A stretch of DNA of 22,736 bases from Ramlibacter tataouinensis (GTDB taxonomy: Bacteria; Pseudomonadota; Gammaproteobacteria; Burkholderiales; Burkholderiaceae_C). Below, piece by piece: positions 7,056 to 16,415 of this stretch. Each line of letters begins with the position of its first letter. Position 1 is the first letter of the stretch. The stretch spans positions 182,372 to 205,107 of the forward strand of contig DIZF01000001.1 of NCBI GenBank assembly GCA_002427815.1, given 5' to 3'. The notes beneath the pieces were generated by a model. That model ran no database searches and had not been told where the DNA came from. It saw only the letters and a program-made list of their open reading frames with translations. The translations under genes and the position numbers were made by a program.

Positions 7056-8177
7056 ATGAACGCCCCCACTGCCCTCGCCCCCGTCCTTGATTTCAAGAAC
7101 CACGACATCGTGGATGACATCAAGCGGCCCGGCGTGCTGTACGAGAAGCGCCCGGCCAGGAAGCCCGACGGCACCGTCGTCGCCGGCCTCTACAACGCCT
7201 GGATCACGCTGGACAACCCGACCCAGTTCAATTCCTACACCACCGACATGGTCAAAGGCGTGATCCTGGCGCTGCGCGCGGCGTCGAACGCCCGCGACGT
7301 CAACTGCATCGTGCTGACCGGTTCCGGCGACAGGGCCTTCTGCACCGGCGGCAACACCAAGGAATACGCCGAGTACTACGCCGGCCAGCCGCAGGAATAT
7401 CGCCAGTACCTGCGCCTGTTCAACGACATGGTCACCGCCCTGCTGGTGGCCGACAAGCCGGTGATCTGCCGCGTCAACGGCATGCGCATCGGCGGCGGCC
7501 AGGAAATCGGCATGGCCTGCGACTTCTCGGTGGCCTCGGATCTGGCGCGCTTCGGCCAGGCCGGCCCCAAGCACGGCTCGGCCCCGATCGGCGGCGCGAC
7601 CGACTTCCTGCCGCTGATGGTGGGCGCCGAGCGCGCGATGGTGGCCTGCGTGCTGTGCGAGCCCTTCTCGGCGCACCAAGCCTACCAGATGGGCATCCTC
7701 ACCGACATCGCGCCGGCGCTCAAGGTGGACGGCAAATTCATCGCCAACCCGTTGGTCGAGACCCAGCGCATGTATGACGAGTTCGGCCGCCTCGCCTACG
7801 GCCTGCCGAAGACCGGCGAGGCAGCCAAGGAAGCCAAGGCGCTGATGGCCCGCGGCAAGGTCGACCTGTCGATGCTGGACGCGAAGGTCGAGGAGCTGTG
7901 CGCCAAGATGCTGCTCACCTTCCCCGAGTGCACGCTCAAGACGGTGGAAGAACTGCGCAAGCCGAAGATGGCCGCGTGGGACAAGAACAAGGAAGGCTCG
8001 CGCGCCTGGCTGGCGCTGAACATGATGACCGAGGCCCGCGCCGGTTTCACCGCGTTCAACGACGGCCCCAAGGACGACCGCGAAGCCGACTTCGTGCTGC
8101 TGCGCCAGAAACTCGCGGCCGGTGTCAGCTGGCTGGACAAGCTGCACGAGCAGATCCAGCCGAAGAAGAAGTCCTAG
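7056..8177 (+). CDS. oah: 6-oxocyclohex-1-ene-1-carbonyl-CoA hydrolase (ring-opening)
   Basis: This crotonase-family enzyme of 373 residues adds water twice to 6-oxocyclohex-1-ene-1-carbonyl-CoA and opens the ring to 3-hydroxypimelyl-CoA. The oxyanion-hole segment LTGSGDRAFCTGGNTKEY (residues 88-104) and NGMRIGGGQEIGMACDFSVA (141-160) are characteristic, and the protein is about 110 residues longer than ordinary enoyl-CoA hydratases, as expected for Oah. The ATG at 7056 has AGGAG five bases upstream; a TTG at 7038 in the same frame has no such site. It lies 40 bases after had and 3 bases before dch. Confidence 0.93.
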   Translation: MNAPTALAPVLDFKNHDIVDDIKRPGVLYEKRPARKPDGTVVAGLYNAWITLDNPTQFNSYTTDMVKGVILALRAASNARDVNCIVLTGSGDRAFCTGGNTKEYAEYYAGQPQEYRQYLRLFNDMVTALLVADKPVICRVNGMRIGGGQEIGMACDFSVASDLARFGQAGPKHGSAPIGGATDFLPLMVGAERAMVACVLCEPFSAHQAYQMGILTDIAPALKVDGKFIANPLVETQRMYDEFGRLAYGLPKTGEAAKEAKALMARGKVDLSMLDAKVEELCAKMLLTFPECTLKTVEELRKPKMAAWDKNKEGSRAWLALNMMTEARAGFTAFNDGPKDDREADFVLLRQKLAAGVSWLDKLHEQIQPKKKS

Positions 8178-8180
8178 ATC

Positions 8181-8954
<774 letters not shown>

Positions 8955-8968
8955 CGGGAGACAAACCC

Positions 8969-10150
8969 ATGCTGTCCACACTTTCACCCGTGCAAGAGAT
9001 CATCGATCGCTGCACCGTCCTGTTCGAGGACCTCGATTTCAAGGCCGTCCAGGAATGGAAGGCCGCCAAGCCCGGGCGCAAGGCCATCGGCTACATGCCG
9101 GTGTACGTGCCGCGCGAGCTGATCCACGCTGCCGGCATGCTGCCGGTGGGCATCCTGGGCGGCGGCGATGCGCTCGAAGTGATCCAGGGCGACGCCTATT
9201 ACCAGAGCTACATCTGCCGCATCCCGCGCTCGACCATCGAGCTGGGCCTGACCGGGCGGCTGAACTGCATGGACGGGATGCTGTTCCCCTCGATCTGCGA
9301 CGTGATCCGCAACCTGTCGGGCATGTGGCAGATCCTGTTCAAGGACAAGTACGTCAAGTACATCGACGTGCCGCAGAACTACATCGACTCGATCGGCGGC
9401 AACTTCTACATCCAGGAGATGCAGACGCTGCGCGAAGACCTGGGCAAGCTGCGCGGCTCGGAGATCACCGACGCCGAATTGAACGCGTCGATCGCCGTCT
9501 ACAACGAGAACCGGGTGGCGATCGACGAGCTGTACAAGTACCGCGCCGCCAAGCCCTGGCAGGCGCCGACCTCCGAGGTCTACCTGTTGCTGCGCGCGGG
9601 CATGGTGCTGCCGCCCGAGGAGCACACCGTGCTGGTGCGCGAATATCTCAAGGCCACCGACGCGGTGCCGCGTCCCAAGCGCGACAACGCGCGGGTCGTC
9701 ATCAACGGATCGTTCTGCGAGCAGCCGCCGCTGGCGCTGATCAAGTCGATCGAGATGTCGGGCTGCTACATCGTCGACGACGACTTCATGCTGGTCACCC
9801 GCTGGCTGCTGGACGAAGTGCCCGCCAACGCCAACCCGCTGGACGAGCTGTCCAAGGCTTTCCTGCACCGTTCGGCCACCTCGGCGGCCAAGTACGACAC
9901 CACCCGCGAAGAGAAGGGCATGTTCCTGCTCAAGCAGGTCAAGACCCGCGGCGCCGAGGGCGTGATCTTCGCGGCGCCCTCGTTCTGCGACCCGGCGCTG
10001 CTCGAGCGGCCGATGCTGCAGGACGTGATGGCGAAAAACCAGGTTCCCTACACCGCGTTCAAGTACGCGGAAAACACCGGCCAGATGGCCCCCATCCGGG
10101 AGCAGTCCGGCACTTTCGCCGATTCCATCAAGTTGTGGAGCGTCAAATGA
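8969..10150 (+). CDS. bcrC: benzoyl-CoA reductase subunit C
   Basis: BcrC and BcrB form the substrate-reducing half of class I benzoyl-CoA reductase, related to 2-hydroxyacyl-CoA dehydratase subunits HgdA/HgdB. The 393-residue protein shows the family's N-terminal segment GYMPVYVPRELIHAAGMLPV and cysteines that can hold an Fe-S cluster (C83 in YICRIPRS, C100, C110, C250 in NGSFCEQPP, C266, C340). The ATG at 8969 has GGGAG eight bases upstream. The open frame extends far upstream through dch, but only from 8969 does the protein match. Its stop overlaps bcrB's start (ATGA), fitting equal production. Confidence 0.95.
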   Translation: MLSTLSPVQEIIDRCTVLFEDLDFKAVQEWKAAKPGRKAIGYMPVYVPRELIHAAGMLPVGILGGGDALEVIQGDAYYQSYICRIPRSTIELGLTGRLNCMDGMLFPSICDVIRNLSGMWQILFKDKYVKYIDVPQNYIDSIGGNFYIQEMQTLREDLGKLRGSEITDAELNASIAVYNENRVAIDELYKYRAAKPWQAPTSEVYLLLRAGMVLPPEEHTVLVREYLKATDAVPRPKRDNARVVINGSFCEQPPLALIKSIEMSGCYIVDDDFMLVTRWLLDEVPANANPLDELSKAFLHRSATSAAKYDTTREEKGMFLLKQVKTRGAEGVIFAAPSFCDPALLERPMLQDVMAKNQVPYTAFKYAENTGQMAPIREQSGTFADSIKLWSVK

Positions 10151-11463
10151 GCACCATCGAAATGCCCGTGAGCAAGAAGGCGAAGCCGGTCGCCATCAAA
10201 GACGACGCGATGAACTTCCAGAAGGATCTCATCACGTCCAACTACCATGACCTGGCCACAGCGCACAGCAAGGGCCGCAAGGTGGCCGCCACCTTCGTGC
10301 CCGGCAACCTGAACGAGTTGCTGATGTGCTTCGACTTCGCGCGCAGCCTGCCCGAGACCAACGCGCTGCAGAACGGCATGCGCAAGAAGTCCGGCAAGAT
10401 GATCATGGACGCCGAGCGCGACGGCCACAGCGAGGACGTCTGCACCTACGTCAAGGCCGACCTCGGCGCGATGATGGGCGGCGAGATCGGCCCGACCGGC
10501 GAGCCGCTGCCCAAGCCCGACATCCTGCTGCTGTCGTACACCGGCTGCTTCACCTTCATGAAGTGGTTCGAGCTGATCCGCCACAAGTACGGCTGCGAAA
10601 GCGTGATGCTGCACGTGCCCTACCAGGGCGAAGGCCGCATCCAGCCGAACATGCGGGAGTACGTGGTCAAGCAATTGAAGGAAACCGTGATCCCGGCGCT
10701 CGAGCGGGTCTCGGGCGTCAAGTTCGACATCGACCGGCTGCGCGGCTACATGCGCGAGTCGGCCAAGGCCGAGGAGGACCTGGTCAAGGTGCTGCAGTCG
10801 GCCAAGAACCGGCCCTCGCCGATCGACGGCTACTTCGGCGCCGTGTACTACATCGGCCCGATCTTCACCGCGTTCCGCGGCACGCCCGAGGCCACCACGT
10901 ACTACCGCATGCTGCGCGAGGAAATCGAGGAGCGGCTGCGCCTGGGCAAGGGCCCGGTCACGCCCGAGGGCGACATGGGCGAGGAGAAGTACCGGCTGAT
11001 CGTGGAAGGCCCGCCCAACTGGACCAATTTCCGCGAGTTCTGGAAGATGTTCTACGACGAAGGCGCGGTGGTGTGCTCGTCCACCTACGCCAAGGTCGGG
11101 GGCCTGTACGACTTCGGCTTCCGGCACGACCCCGAGCACCCGCTGGAGTCGCTGGCCGACTACTGCCTGGGTTGCTACACCAACCTGAACCTGCCGTCGC
11201 GCATCGACATGATCTGCAAGTACATGGACGAGTACCAGGCCGACGGCCTGCTGATCAACTCGATCAAGAGCTGCAACAGCTTCTCGGCCGGACAGCTGCT
11301 GATCCTGCGCGAAGTGGAAAAGCGCACCGGCAAGCCGGCCGCGTTCATCGAGACCGACCTGGTCGACCCGCGCTATTTCTCGGCGGCCAACGTGAAGAAC
11401 CGGCTGGAAAGCTACTTCCAGATGGTCAAGCAAAAGCGCGCCGCCCTCACCGGCGTGCATTGA
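10147..11463 (+). CDS. bcrB: benzoyl-CoA reductase subunit B
   Basis: Second subunit of the reductase half, 438 residues, HgdB/2-hydroxyacyl-CoA dehydratase D family. It pairs with BcrC to bind benzoyl-CoA and Fe-S clusters for two single-electron transfers to the ring. Likely cluster cysteines are C134 (LSYTGCFTF), C310 (VVCSSTYAK), C340 and C343 (YCLGCYTN), and C376 (SIKSCNSFSAGQL). The start ATG at 10147 overlaps the bcrC stop. The first 20 residues are Lys/Met-rich and probably disordered. Length equals that of the Thauera protein as I recall it. Confidence 0.95.
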   Translation: MSTIEMPVSKKAKPVAIKDDAMNFQKDLITSNYHDLATAHSKGRKVAATFVPGNLNELLMCFDFARSLPETNALQNGMRKKSGKMIMDAERDGHSEDVCTYVKADLGAMMGGEIGPTGEPLPKPDILLLSYTGCFTFMKWFELIRHKYGCESVMLHVPYQGEGRIQPNMREYVVKQLKETVIPALERVSGVKFDIDRLRGYMRESAKAEEDLVKVLQSAKNRPSPIDGYFGAVYYIGPIFTAFRGTPEATTYYRMLREEIEERLRLGKGPVTPEGDMGEEKYRLIVEGPPNWTNFREFWKMFYDEGAVVCSSTYAKVGGLYDFGFRHDPEHPLESLADYCLGCYTNLNLPSRIDMICKYMDEYQADGLLINSIKSCNSFSAGQLLILREVEKRTGKPAAFIETDLVDPRYFSAANVKNRLESYFQMVKQKRAALTGVH

Positions 11464-11473
11464 AGGAAAGAAC

Positions 11474-12820
11474 ATGCGCACCTTCATCGGCATCGACCTG
11501 GGCTCCACCACCACCAAGGCGGTGGTGATGGACGAAAACCAGAACATCATCGGGCGCGGCATCACCAACTCGCGTTCCAACTACGACACCGCGGCCGAGA
11601 TCGCCAAGCAGGAGGCATTGCTGAACGGCCGCTTCTACCTGTTCCGGCAAGCCCTGGGCAGCACCAAGGCGCTGAACGGCAACCTCGACGCCTTCATCGG
11701 CCAGCTCGAGCGCGACTTCCGCTCCGAGCAGTACCTGGAGCAGCTGGTCGACCTGGAGGACACCTGCAAGCGCAGCCTGGTGTCGGCCCATTTCGGCGCC
11801 GCCACCGATGCCGTGGGGGAGACCCTGGCCGAAGTGTTCCGCCGCCTCAAGCTGGAAGCGCCGTCGCTGTTCGCGCCGGGCGCCAAGCGCAAGAGCGACT
11901 TCTTCCGCGACATCGCCGGCAGCCAGTACCTGGCCATCGGCGAGACGGTCTCCAAGGAAGCCGGCACCCGCTACGACTTCCTGCTGAACCTGTTCGACCG
12001 CTCGATCATCGAGGTCGAGAACCGGGTTTATGGCGACTCGATCCGGCGGCACCTGCTGGCCGCGCTGGAACGCACGTTCATCGCGCTGCCCGAGACCGCC
12101 AAGCGCCGCACTCAGGTCGAGGCGCCGATCAAGGGCATCCTGGATACCGACATGGAGGAGACTTATGTGGTGGGCACCGGCTATGGCCGGGCCCGCCTGC
12201 CTTTTTCAAAAGAACATGTCCGCTCGGAAATCCTGTGCCACGGGCTCGGCGCCCACGTCATGTACCCGGGCACGGCCACCGTGCTGGACATCGGCGGACA
12301 GGACACCAAGGCGATCCAGGTCGATCCGGCCGGCATCGTCGAGAGCTTCCAGATGAACGACCGCTGCGCCGCCGGCTGCGGGCGCTACCTCGGGTACATC
12401 GCCGACGAGATGAACATGGGCCTGCACGAGCTCGGGCCGATGGCGATGACCTCCACCAAGACCATCCGCATCAACTCCACCTGCACCGTGTTCGCCGGCG
12501 CCGAGCTGCGCGACCGGCTCAGCCTGGGCGACAAGCGCGAGGACATCATGGCCGGGCTGCACCGCGCCATCATCCTGCGCGCCATGTCGATCCTGGCCCG
12601 CTCGGGCGGCATCCGCGACCAGTTCACGTTCACCGGCGGCGTGGCCAAGAACGAGGCCGCGGTGAAGGCGCTGAAGGATCTGGTGAAAGAGAACTACGGC
12701 GAGCTCCAGCTCAACATCGATCCGGATTCGATCTACACCGGTGCGCTCGGCGGCGCGACATTCGCCTGGCGCGCGGTGGTGGAAGAAGGCAAGGAAATTG
12801 AAGCGAGGGTGACGAAATGA
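11474..12820 (+). CDS. bcrA: benzoyl-CoA reductase subunit A (ATPase/activator half)
   Basis: BcrA and BcrD form the ATP-hydrolysing electron activator, homologous to HgdC, with a [4Fe-4S] cluster shared between them. The acetate/sugar-kinase/Hsp70 fold is visible as IGIDLGSTTTKAVVMD (phosphate 1, residues 5-20), VLDIGGQDTKAI (270-281) and FTGGVAKNEA (phosphate/adenosine, 386-395). The expected cluster ligands are C298 in NDRCAAGCGRYL and C337 in NSTCTVFAGAE; C302 is an extra cysteine where HgdC-like activators usually have Thr or Ser. About 170 residues between the first and second motifs make it longer than BcrD. AAGGAA precedes the ATG, and the stop overlaps the bcrD start (ATGA). Confidence 0.95.
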   Translation: MRTFIGIDLGSTTTKAVVMDENQNIIGRGITNSRSNYDTAAEIAKQEALLNGRFYLFRQALGSTKALNGNLDAFIGQLERDFRSEQYLEQLVDLEDTCKRSLVSAHFGAATDAVGETLAEVFRRLKLEAPSLFAPGAKRKSDFFRDIAGSQYLAIGETVSKEAGTRYDFLLNLFDRSIIEVENRVYGDSIRRHLLAALERTFIALPETAKRRTQVEAPIKGILDTDMEETYVVGTGYGRARLPFSKEHVRSEILCHGLGAHVMYPGTATVLDIGGQDTKAIQVDPAGIVESFQMNDRCAAGCGRYLGYIADEMNMGLHELGPMAMTSTKTIRINSTCTVFAGAELRDRLSLGDKREDIMAGLHRAIILRAMSILARSGGIRDQFTFTGGVAKNEAAVKALKDLVKENYGELQLNIDPDSIYTGALGGATFAWRAVVEEGKEIEARVTK

Positions 12821-13653
12821 CATTGACCATCGGTATCGACGTCGGCTCGGGCGCCGTCAAGAGCACCCTGTTCCGGGTGGAGAACGGCAAATCCGAATGG
12901 CTCGCCAAGCGCTGCGAGCGCATCCGGCGGCGCGACCCCATGACCCTGGCGCAGGAAGGGCGCGACGCCGTGCTCGCGGACGCCGGACTGTCCCTCGATG
13001 ACATCGACTACGTCGCCACCACCGGCGAAGGCGAGAACGTCAAGTTCGCCACCGGCCACTTCTATTCGATGACCACCCACGCCCGCGGCGGCGTCTTCCT
13101 GCATCCGGGCATCAGCGCGGTGGTGGACATCGGCGCGTTGAACGGCCGCGCCATCTACGTGGACGAGCGCGGCAAGGTGCTGGCCTACAAGATGACCAGC
13201 CAATGCGCGTCGGGCTCGGGCCAGTTCCTGGAAAACATCGCCCGCTATCTGGGCGTGGCCATCGAGGAAATCGGCGCACTGTCGTGCAGCTCCAAGGAGC
13301 CGGAGAAATGCAGCTCGATCTGCGCCGTGCTGGCCGAAACCGACGTCATCAACATGGTCAGCCGCGGTATCGCCACACCGGATATCCTCAAGGGCATCCA
13401 TTTGTCGATGGCCTCGCGCATCGTCAAGCTGCTCAAGGTCACCGGGATCAAGCAGGGCACAGCCCTGCTGACCGGCGGGCTGGCGCTGGACATCGGCCTG
13501 CTGGCGGCGATCCAGGAGGAGATGGCCAACGAAAAAGTGGGCGTCCAGGCGATCAGCCACCCGGATTCGATTTATGCTGGTGCCATCGGCGCGGCACTGT
13601 GGGGCGCGTACCGCCACGAGCGGCTGCAGGAATTGGAACAAGCCGCGGCTTGA
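12817..13653 (+). CDS. bcrD: benzoyl-CoA reductase subunit D (ATPase/activator half)
   Basis: Partner of BcrA, 278 residues, about the size of HgdC-type activators. It shows TIGIDVGSGAVKSTLFR (residues 4-20), VVDIGALNGRAI (102-113), and LLTGGLALDIG (217-227). Cluster ligands expected from the family are C130 in TSQCASGSGQFLEN and C169 in KCSSICAVLAETDVI, with C157 and C165 nearby. The start overlaps the bcrA stop. Each electron passed to BcrCB costs ATP hydrolysis in this half. The gene ends 18 bases before the ferredoxin gene. Confidence 0.95.
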   Translation: MTLTIGIDVGSGAVKSTLFRVENGKSEWLAKRCERIRRRDPMTLAQEGRDAVLADAGLSLDDIDYVATTGEGENVKFATGHFYSMTTHARGGVFLHPGISAVVDIGALNGRAIYVDERGKVLAYKMTSQCASGSGQFLENIARYLGVAIEEIGALSCSSKEPEKCSSICAVLAETDVINMVSRGIATPDILKGIHLSMASRIVKLLKVTGIKQGTALLTGGLALDIGLLAAIQEEMANEKVGVQAISHPDSIYAGAIGAALWGAYRHERLQELEQAAA

Positions 13654-13671
13654 GCACAGGAGACTCTATCA

Positions 13672-13917
13672 ATGGCCTTACTCATCAATGACAACTGCAC
13701 GGCTTGCGACGCCTGCAAGCCCGTCTGCCCCAACGAAGCGATCAGCGTCGGCGACCTGATCTACGTGATCGACCCGGCGCGCTGCACCGAATGCGTAGGC
13801 GCCGAGGACGAACCGCAGTGCAAGCTGGTCTGCCCGGCCGACTGCATCGTGCCCGACCCCGACCATGCCGAAAGCCCGGAAGAGCTGATGGCGAAGTACG
13901 AGTCGCTGCACGGCTGA
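13672..13917 (+). CDS. fdx: 2[4Fe-4S] ferredoxin, electron donor to benzoyl-CoA reductase
   Basis: An 81-residue low-potential ferredoxin. The first cluster motif is C9-x2-C12-x2-C15-x3-C19-P; the second is C38-x2-C41-x8-C50-x3-C54-P with a further C58. The eight-residue insertion between the second and third cysteines of cluster II plus a C-terminal helix is the Chromatium/YfhL-type pattern, which the Thauera donor ferredoxin shares. AGGAGA lies eight bases upstream of the ATG. It closes the had-bcr operon and should carry electrons from KorAB to BcrAD. Confidence 0.94.
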   Translation: MALLINDNCTACDACKPVCPNEAISVGDLIYVIDPARCTECVGAEDEPQCKLVCPADCIVPDPDHAESPEELMAKYESLHG

Positions 13918-13930
13918 GCTGCTGAACTAT

Positions 13931-13946
13931 TCCCCGCTGCCGGGGA
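13931..13946 (+). terminator. weak hairpin after fdx, possible terminator
   Basis: A 6-bp GC-rich stem (TCCCCG / CGGGGA) with a CTGC loop starts 14 bases after the fdx stop. There is no T-run, so intrinsic termination is doubtful. Confidence 0.25.
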
Positions 13947-14005
13947 TCGAACGGCTGGCAGTGAGTCGCGAAGTGGGGGGCGGCCTCATGGCTCAGGAGG
14001 TCATC

Positions 14006-14506
14006 ATGCGATTTCGTGCGCGGACTTTGCTGGTGTCGATTCTTCTTCCTGCCGCTGCCGCCGCAATGGCGGGCACCGTGGAAGTTTCGTTCGTCACTGG
14101 GGCCGTCTACACCGACGCGGGTTCCACCCGGTGGGACGAGGACGCCAACCTGAAGGCGCTGGCCAGCCACCTGCAGGGCCTGGGGCAACGCTTGCTGCCG
14201 GCCAACCAGGCGCTCAAAGTCGAGGTGCTGGACGTGGACCTGGCCGGCACCGTGCATCCGGCCCGCCATGGCGGAGGCGACCTGCGGGTGCTCAGGGGCA
14301 ACACCGACTATCCCCGCATCCAGCTGAAATACACGCTCGAGACCGATGGCGCGGCACAACGCAGCGGCACCGAATGGATCACCGACATGGACTACGCGCA
14401 CGGTGTGCCCCGTCGGCGCGACTCCGAGCCGCTGTATTACGAGAAGCGCATGCTCGACCGCTGGTTCAAGGACCGCTTCGTCGACGGCCGGGCCGGCGCG
14501 GGCTGA
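14006..14506 (+). CDS. secreted DUF3016-like protein
   Basis: The 166-residue product starts at ATG 14006 with AGGAGG five bases upstream; earlier in-frame starts lack such a site. Residues 1-22 form a signal peptide (basic MRFRAR, hydrophobic core, AMA cleavage motif). The mature part begins VEVSFV and contains YTDAGSTRWDEDANLKALAS and LKVEVLDVDLAGTV, which resemble the DUF3016 family of proteobacterial periplasmic proteins of unknown function. A conserved acidic/aromatic C-terminus (YYEKRMLDRWFKDRF) follows. It stands alone between the bcr operon and convergent ttuD, and nothing links it to benzoate metabolism. Confidence 0.75.
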   Translation: MRFRARTLLVSILLPAAAAAMAGTVEVSFVTGAVYTDAGSTRWDEDANLKALASHLQGLGQRLLPANQALKVEVLDVDLAGTVHPARHGGGDLRVLRGNTDYPRIQLKYTLETDGAAQRSGTEWITDMDYAHGVPRRRDSEPLYYEKRMLDRWFKDRFVDGRAGAG

Positions 14507-14545
14507 GCGCGACCCCAAGCGCCGCAAATTGCCCGCCGGCCGCGC

Positions 14546-15865
14546 TCACCCCAGGATCAGCAGCGCCCGGAAGTCGTTGACGTTGGTGTGTGTAGGCCCG
14601 GTGATCACCAGGTCGTCGAGCTTGCGGAAGTAGCCGTAGGCGTCGTTGCGGTCCAGGTACTGGTCGGCCTTCATGCCCAGCGACAGCGCGCGCGACAGCG
14701 TTTCCGGCGCCACCAACGCGCCCGCGTTGTCTTCCGTGCCGTCGATGCCGTCGGTATCCGCCGCCAGCGCCCAGACGCCCAGCTGACCCTGGAGCGCCTG
14801 CGTCAGGCCCAGGCAGAATTCGGCGGCCCGCCCGCCCCGGCCCGGCGCTGTGCCGGCCGGCTGTTTCTTCACGGTGACCGTGGTTTCGCCGCCGGACAGG
14901 ATCACGCAGGGCTTGCGAAACGGCTCGCCCCGCAGCGCCACCGCCCGCGCCAGCGCGGCGTGCACCTTGCCGACCTCGCGCGATTCGCCTTCCATCTCGT
15001 CGCTGAGGATGTGCGCCTCCAGGCCTGCCGCCCGTGCGGCGTCGGCCGCCGCCTCCAGCGACTGCTGCGGCGTTGCGATCAGGTGGACCTCGTGGCCGAA
15101 GAAGACGCCATCGCCGGGCTTGGGGGTTTCCAGCGCGCCCTGCTCCAGCAGGCTCATGATCGCGCCGGGAACCTTGATTGCATAACGCTGCAGGATCGCC
15201 ACCGCATCCGCGCAACTCGTCGCATCGGGAACGGTGGGGCCGCTGCCGATGATGGAGGGGTCGTCGCCCGGCACGTCGCTGATGGCCAGCGTCAGCACCC
15301 GGGCCGGCGCGCAGGCCGCGGCCAGGCGTCCGCCCTTGATGCGCGAGAGGTGCTTGCGCACGCAATTCATCTCGGCGATGTTGGCGCCGCTGCCCAGCAG
15401 CTCGCGGTTGATGCGCTGCTTGTCTGCCAGCGTCAGGCCCTCGGCCGGCAGCGTGAGCACCGCCGAGGCGCCGCCGGACATCAGGCACAGCACCAGGTCA
15501 TCGCGGGTCAGGCCATGCGCCATTTGCAGGATGCGCTGCGCGGCCGCCAGCCCCGCTTCGTCGGGCACCGGGTGCGAGGCTTCGACCACCTCGATGCGCT
15601 GCTTCAACCCTCGCGGGCGCGGCGGTGTGTGGTGGTAGCGGGTGACAACCAGGCCTCGCAGCGGCGCGTCGGCGGGCCACAAGGCTTCGACGGCCTGCGC
15701 CATCGCGCCGGCGGCCTTGCCGGCGCCCAGCACGATGGTGCGGCCCTTGGGCGGCGGCGGCAGGAAAGCGGCCGTGTTGTGCAGCGGCATGGCGCGGCGC
15801 ACCGCGGCCTGGAAAAGGTGTTCGAGGAAGCGGTGGGGCTCGGTGGCGGGATCGGGCGCGGTCAT
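14546..15865 (-). CDS. ttuD: glycerate 2-kinase / hydroxypyruvate reductase (MOFRL family, TtuD-like)
   Basis: A 439-residue protein of the GckA/TtuD family, which phosphorylates glycerate to 2-phosphoglycerate (older annotation: hydroxypyruvate reductase of tartrate use). Visible family signatures are IVLGAGKAAGAMAQAV near the N-terminus, LCLMSGGASAVL, LAISDVPGDDPSIIGSGPT, and the MOFRL-domain motifs ILSGGETTVTVK and ALAADTDGIDGTEDNAGA in the C-terminal third. The start at ATG 15865 has GGAG nine bases upstream and gives the family's normal length; an upstream in-frame start would add an unrelated 19-residue tail. It lies on the same strand as the Bug protein and ttuC, but is separated from them by the toxin-antitoxin block. 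It could serve glyoxylate or tartrate use; the symbol is by family and context. Confidence 0.85.
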   Translation of the reverse strand: MTAPDPATEPHRFLEHLFQAAVRRAMPLHNTAAFLPPPPKGRTIVLGAGKAAGAMAQAVEALWPADAPLRGLVVTRYHHTPPRPRGLKQRIEVVEASHPVPDEAGLAAAQRILQMAHGLTRDDLVLCLMSGGASAVLTLPAEGLTLADKQRINRELLGSGANIAEMNCVRKHLSRIKGGRLAAACAPARVLTLAISDVPGDDPSIIGSGPTVPDATSCADAVAILQRYAIKVPGAIMSLLEQGALETPKPGDGVFFGHEVHLIATPQQSLEAAADAARAAGLEAHILSDEMEGESREVGKVHAALARAVALRGEPFRKPCVILSGGETTVTVKKQPAGTAPGRGGRAAEFCLGLTQALQGQLGVWALAADTDGIDGTEDNAGALVAPETLSRALSLGMKADQYLDRNDAYGYFRKLDDLVITGPTHTNVNDFRALLILG

Positions 15866-15894
15866 GTTATCGGTCTCCAGCGCGCATTGTGACG

Positions 15895-15912
15895 CCACCA
15901 ATCCGGTGGTGG
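15895..15912. repeat. inverted repeat upstream of ttuD
   Basis: CCACCA and TGGTGG arms (6 bp, 6-base loop) lie 30-47 bases upstream of the ttuD start. It may be an operator or chance; no partner is visible. Confidence 0.3.
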
Positions 15913-15954
15913 CTCGGCACACCGGTCAAAACAGAAATGGCCACTTACGCTTTG

Positions 15955-16005
15955 AATCGTATTTTCAACCGTACGATTGACAGTACGTCTTAGAGTGCTG
16001 ATAAT
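15955..16005 (+). promoter_or_regulatory. consensus sigma-70 promoter with overlapping operator dyads for the first TA operon
   Basis: TTGACA at 15977-15982 and GATAAT at 16000-16005 are separated by exactly 17 bases. Two inverted repeats overlap the -35 box: AATCGTA (15955-15961) with TACGATT (15972-15978), and CGTAC (15970-15974) with GTACG (15983-15987). This arrangement fits autorepression by the Phd/YefM-type antitoxin encoded from 16044, whose relatives bind GTAC-containing palindromes. The predicted start point is near 16012. Confidence 0.7.
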
Positions 16006-16043
16006 CGACCTCATTCATTCCAGGCTGCTCGTTCCAACTCGCC

Positions 16044-16394
16044 ATGTCCACGCTCACCGCCAATGACCTCAAGACCCGGGGCGTCGCCGCCATCGAGGCG
16101 GCGCTGGCCCATCAGAGCGAAGCCGTGATTTCGGTGCGCGGCAAGGACCGCTTCGTGGTGATGGAGGTGGCGCAGTACCACTACCTGCGCGAGTGCGAGC
16201 TGGATGCCGCGCTGGCACAAAGCCAGGCCGATGTGACGGCCGGGCGCTACGTGGTGGAGACGGCCCAGGCGCACATGGCCCGGCTGGAAGCGCTGCTGGC
16301 GGCGAAAGGCGATGGGGCCACCTCTGCCCGCGCCGGCTCCGCCGCCAAGAAGGCCGTTGCCAGGAAGGCGGGCCGACGCTCGCCGGCCGCCTGA
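16044..16394 (+). CDS. Phd/YefM-like antitoxin
   Basis: A 116-residue protein whose first 50 residues follow the Phd/YefM DNA-binding fold: LTANDLKTRGVAAIEAAL, then AVISVRGKDRFVVMEVAQYHYL, which is the usual 'xVRGKxxxVVMxxxxY' strand-turn-strand. A helix-rich toxin-binding region follows. The C-terminal 30 residues are Ala/Lys/Arg-rich and basic (AAKKAVARKAGRR), unlike the usually acidic tail. No strong ribosome binding site is visible before the ATG. It lies 21 bases before the RelE-like toxin, and the promoter with dyads upstream supports self-repression by the pair. Family call is fairly firm. Confidence 0.82.
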   Translation: MSTLTANDLKTRGVAAIEAALAHQSEAVISVRGKDRFVVMEVAQYHYLRECELDAALAQSQADVTAGRYVVETAQAHMARLEALLAAKGDGATSARAGSAAKKAVARKAGRRSPAA

Positions 16395-16415
16395 CGCGGG
16401 CCAGCCGCCCTCCAC

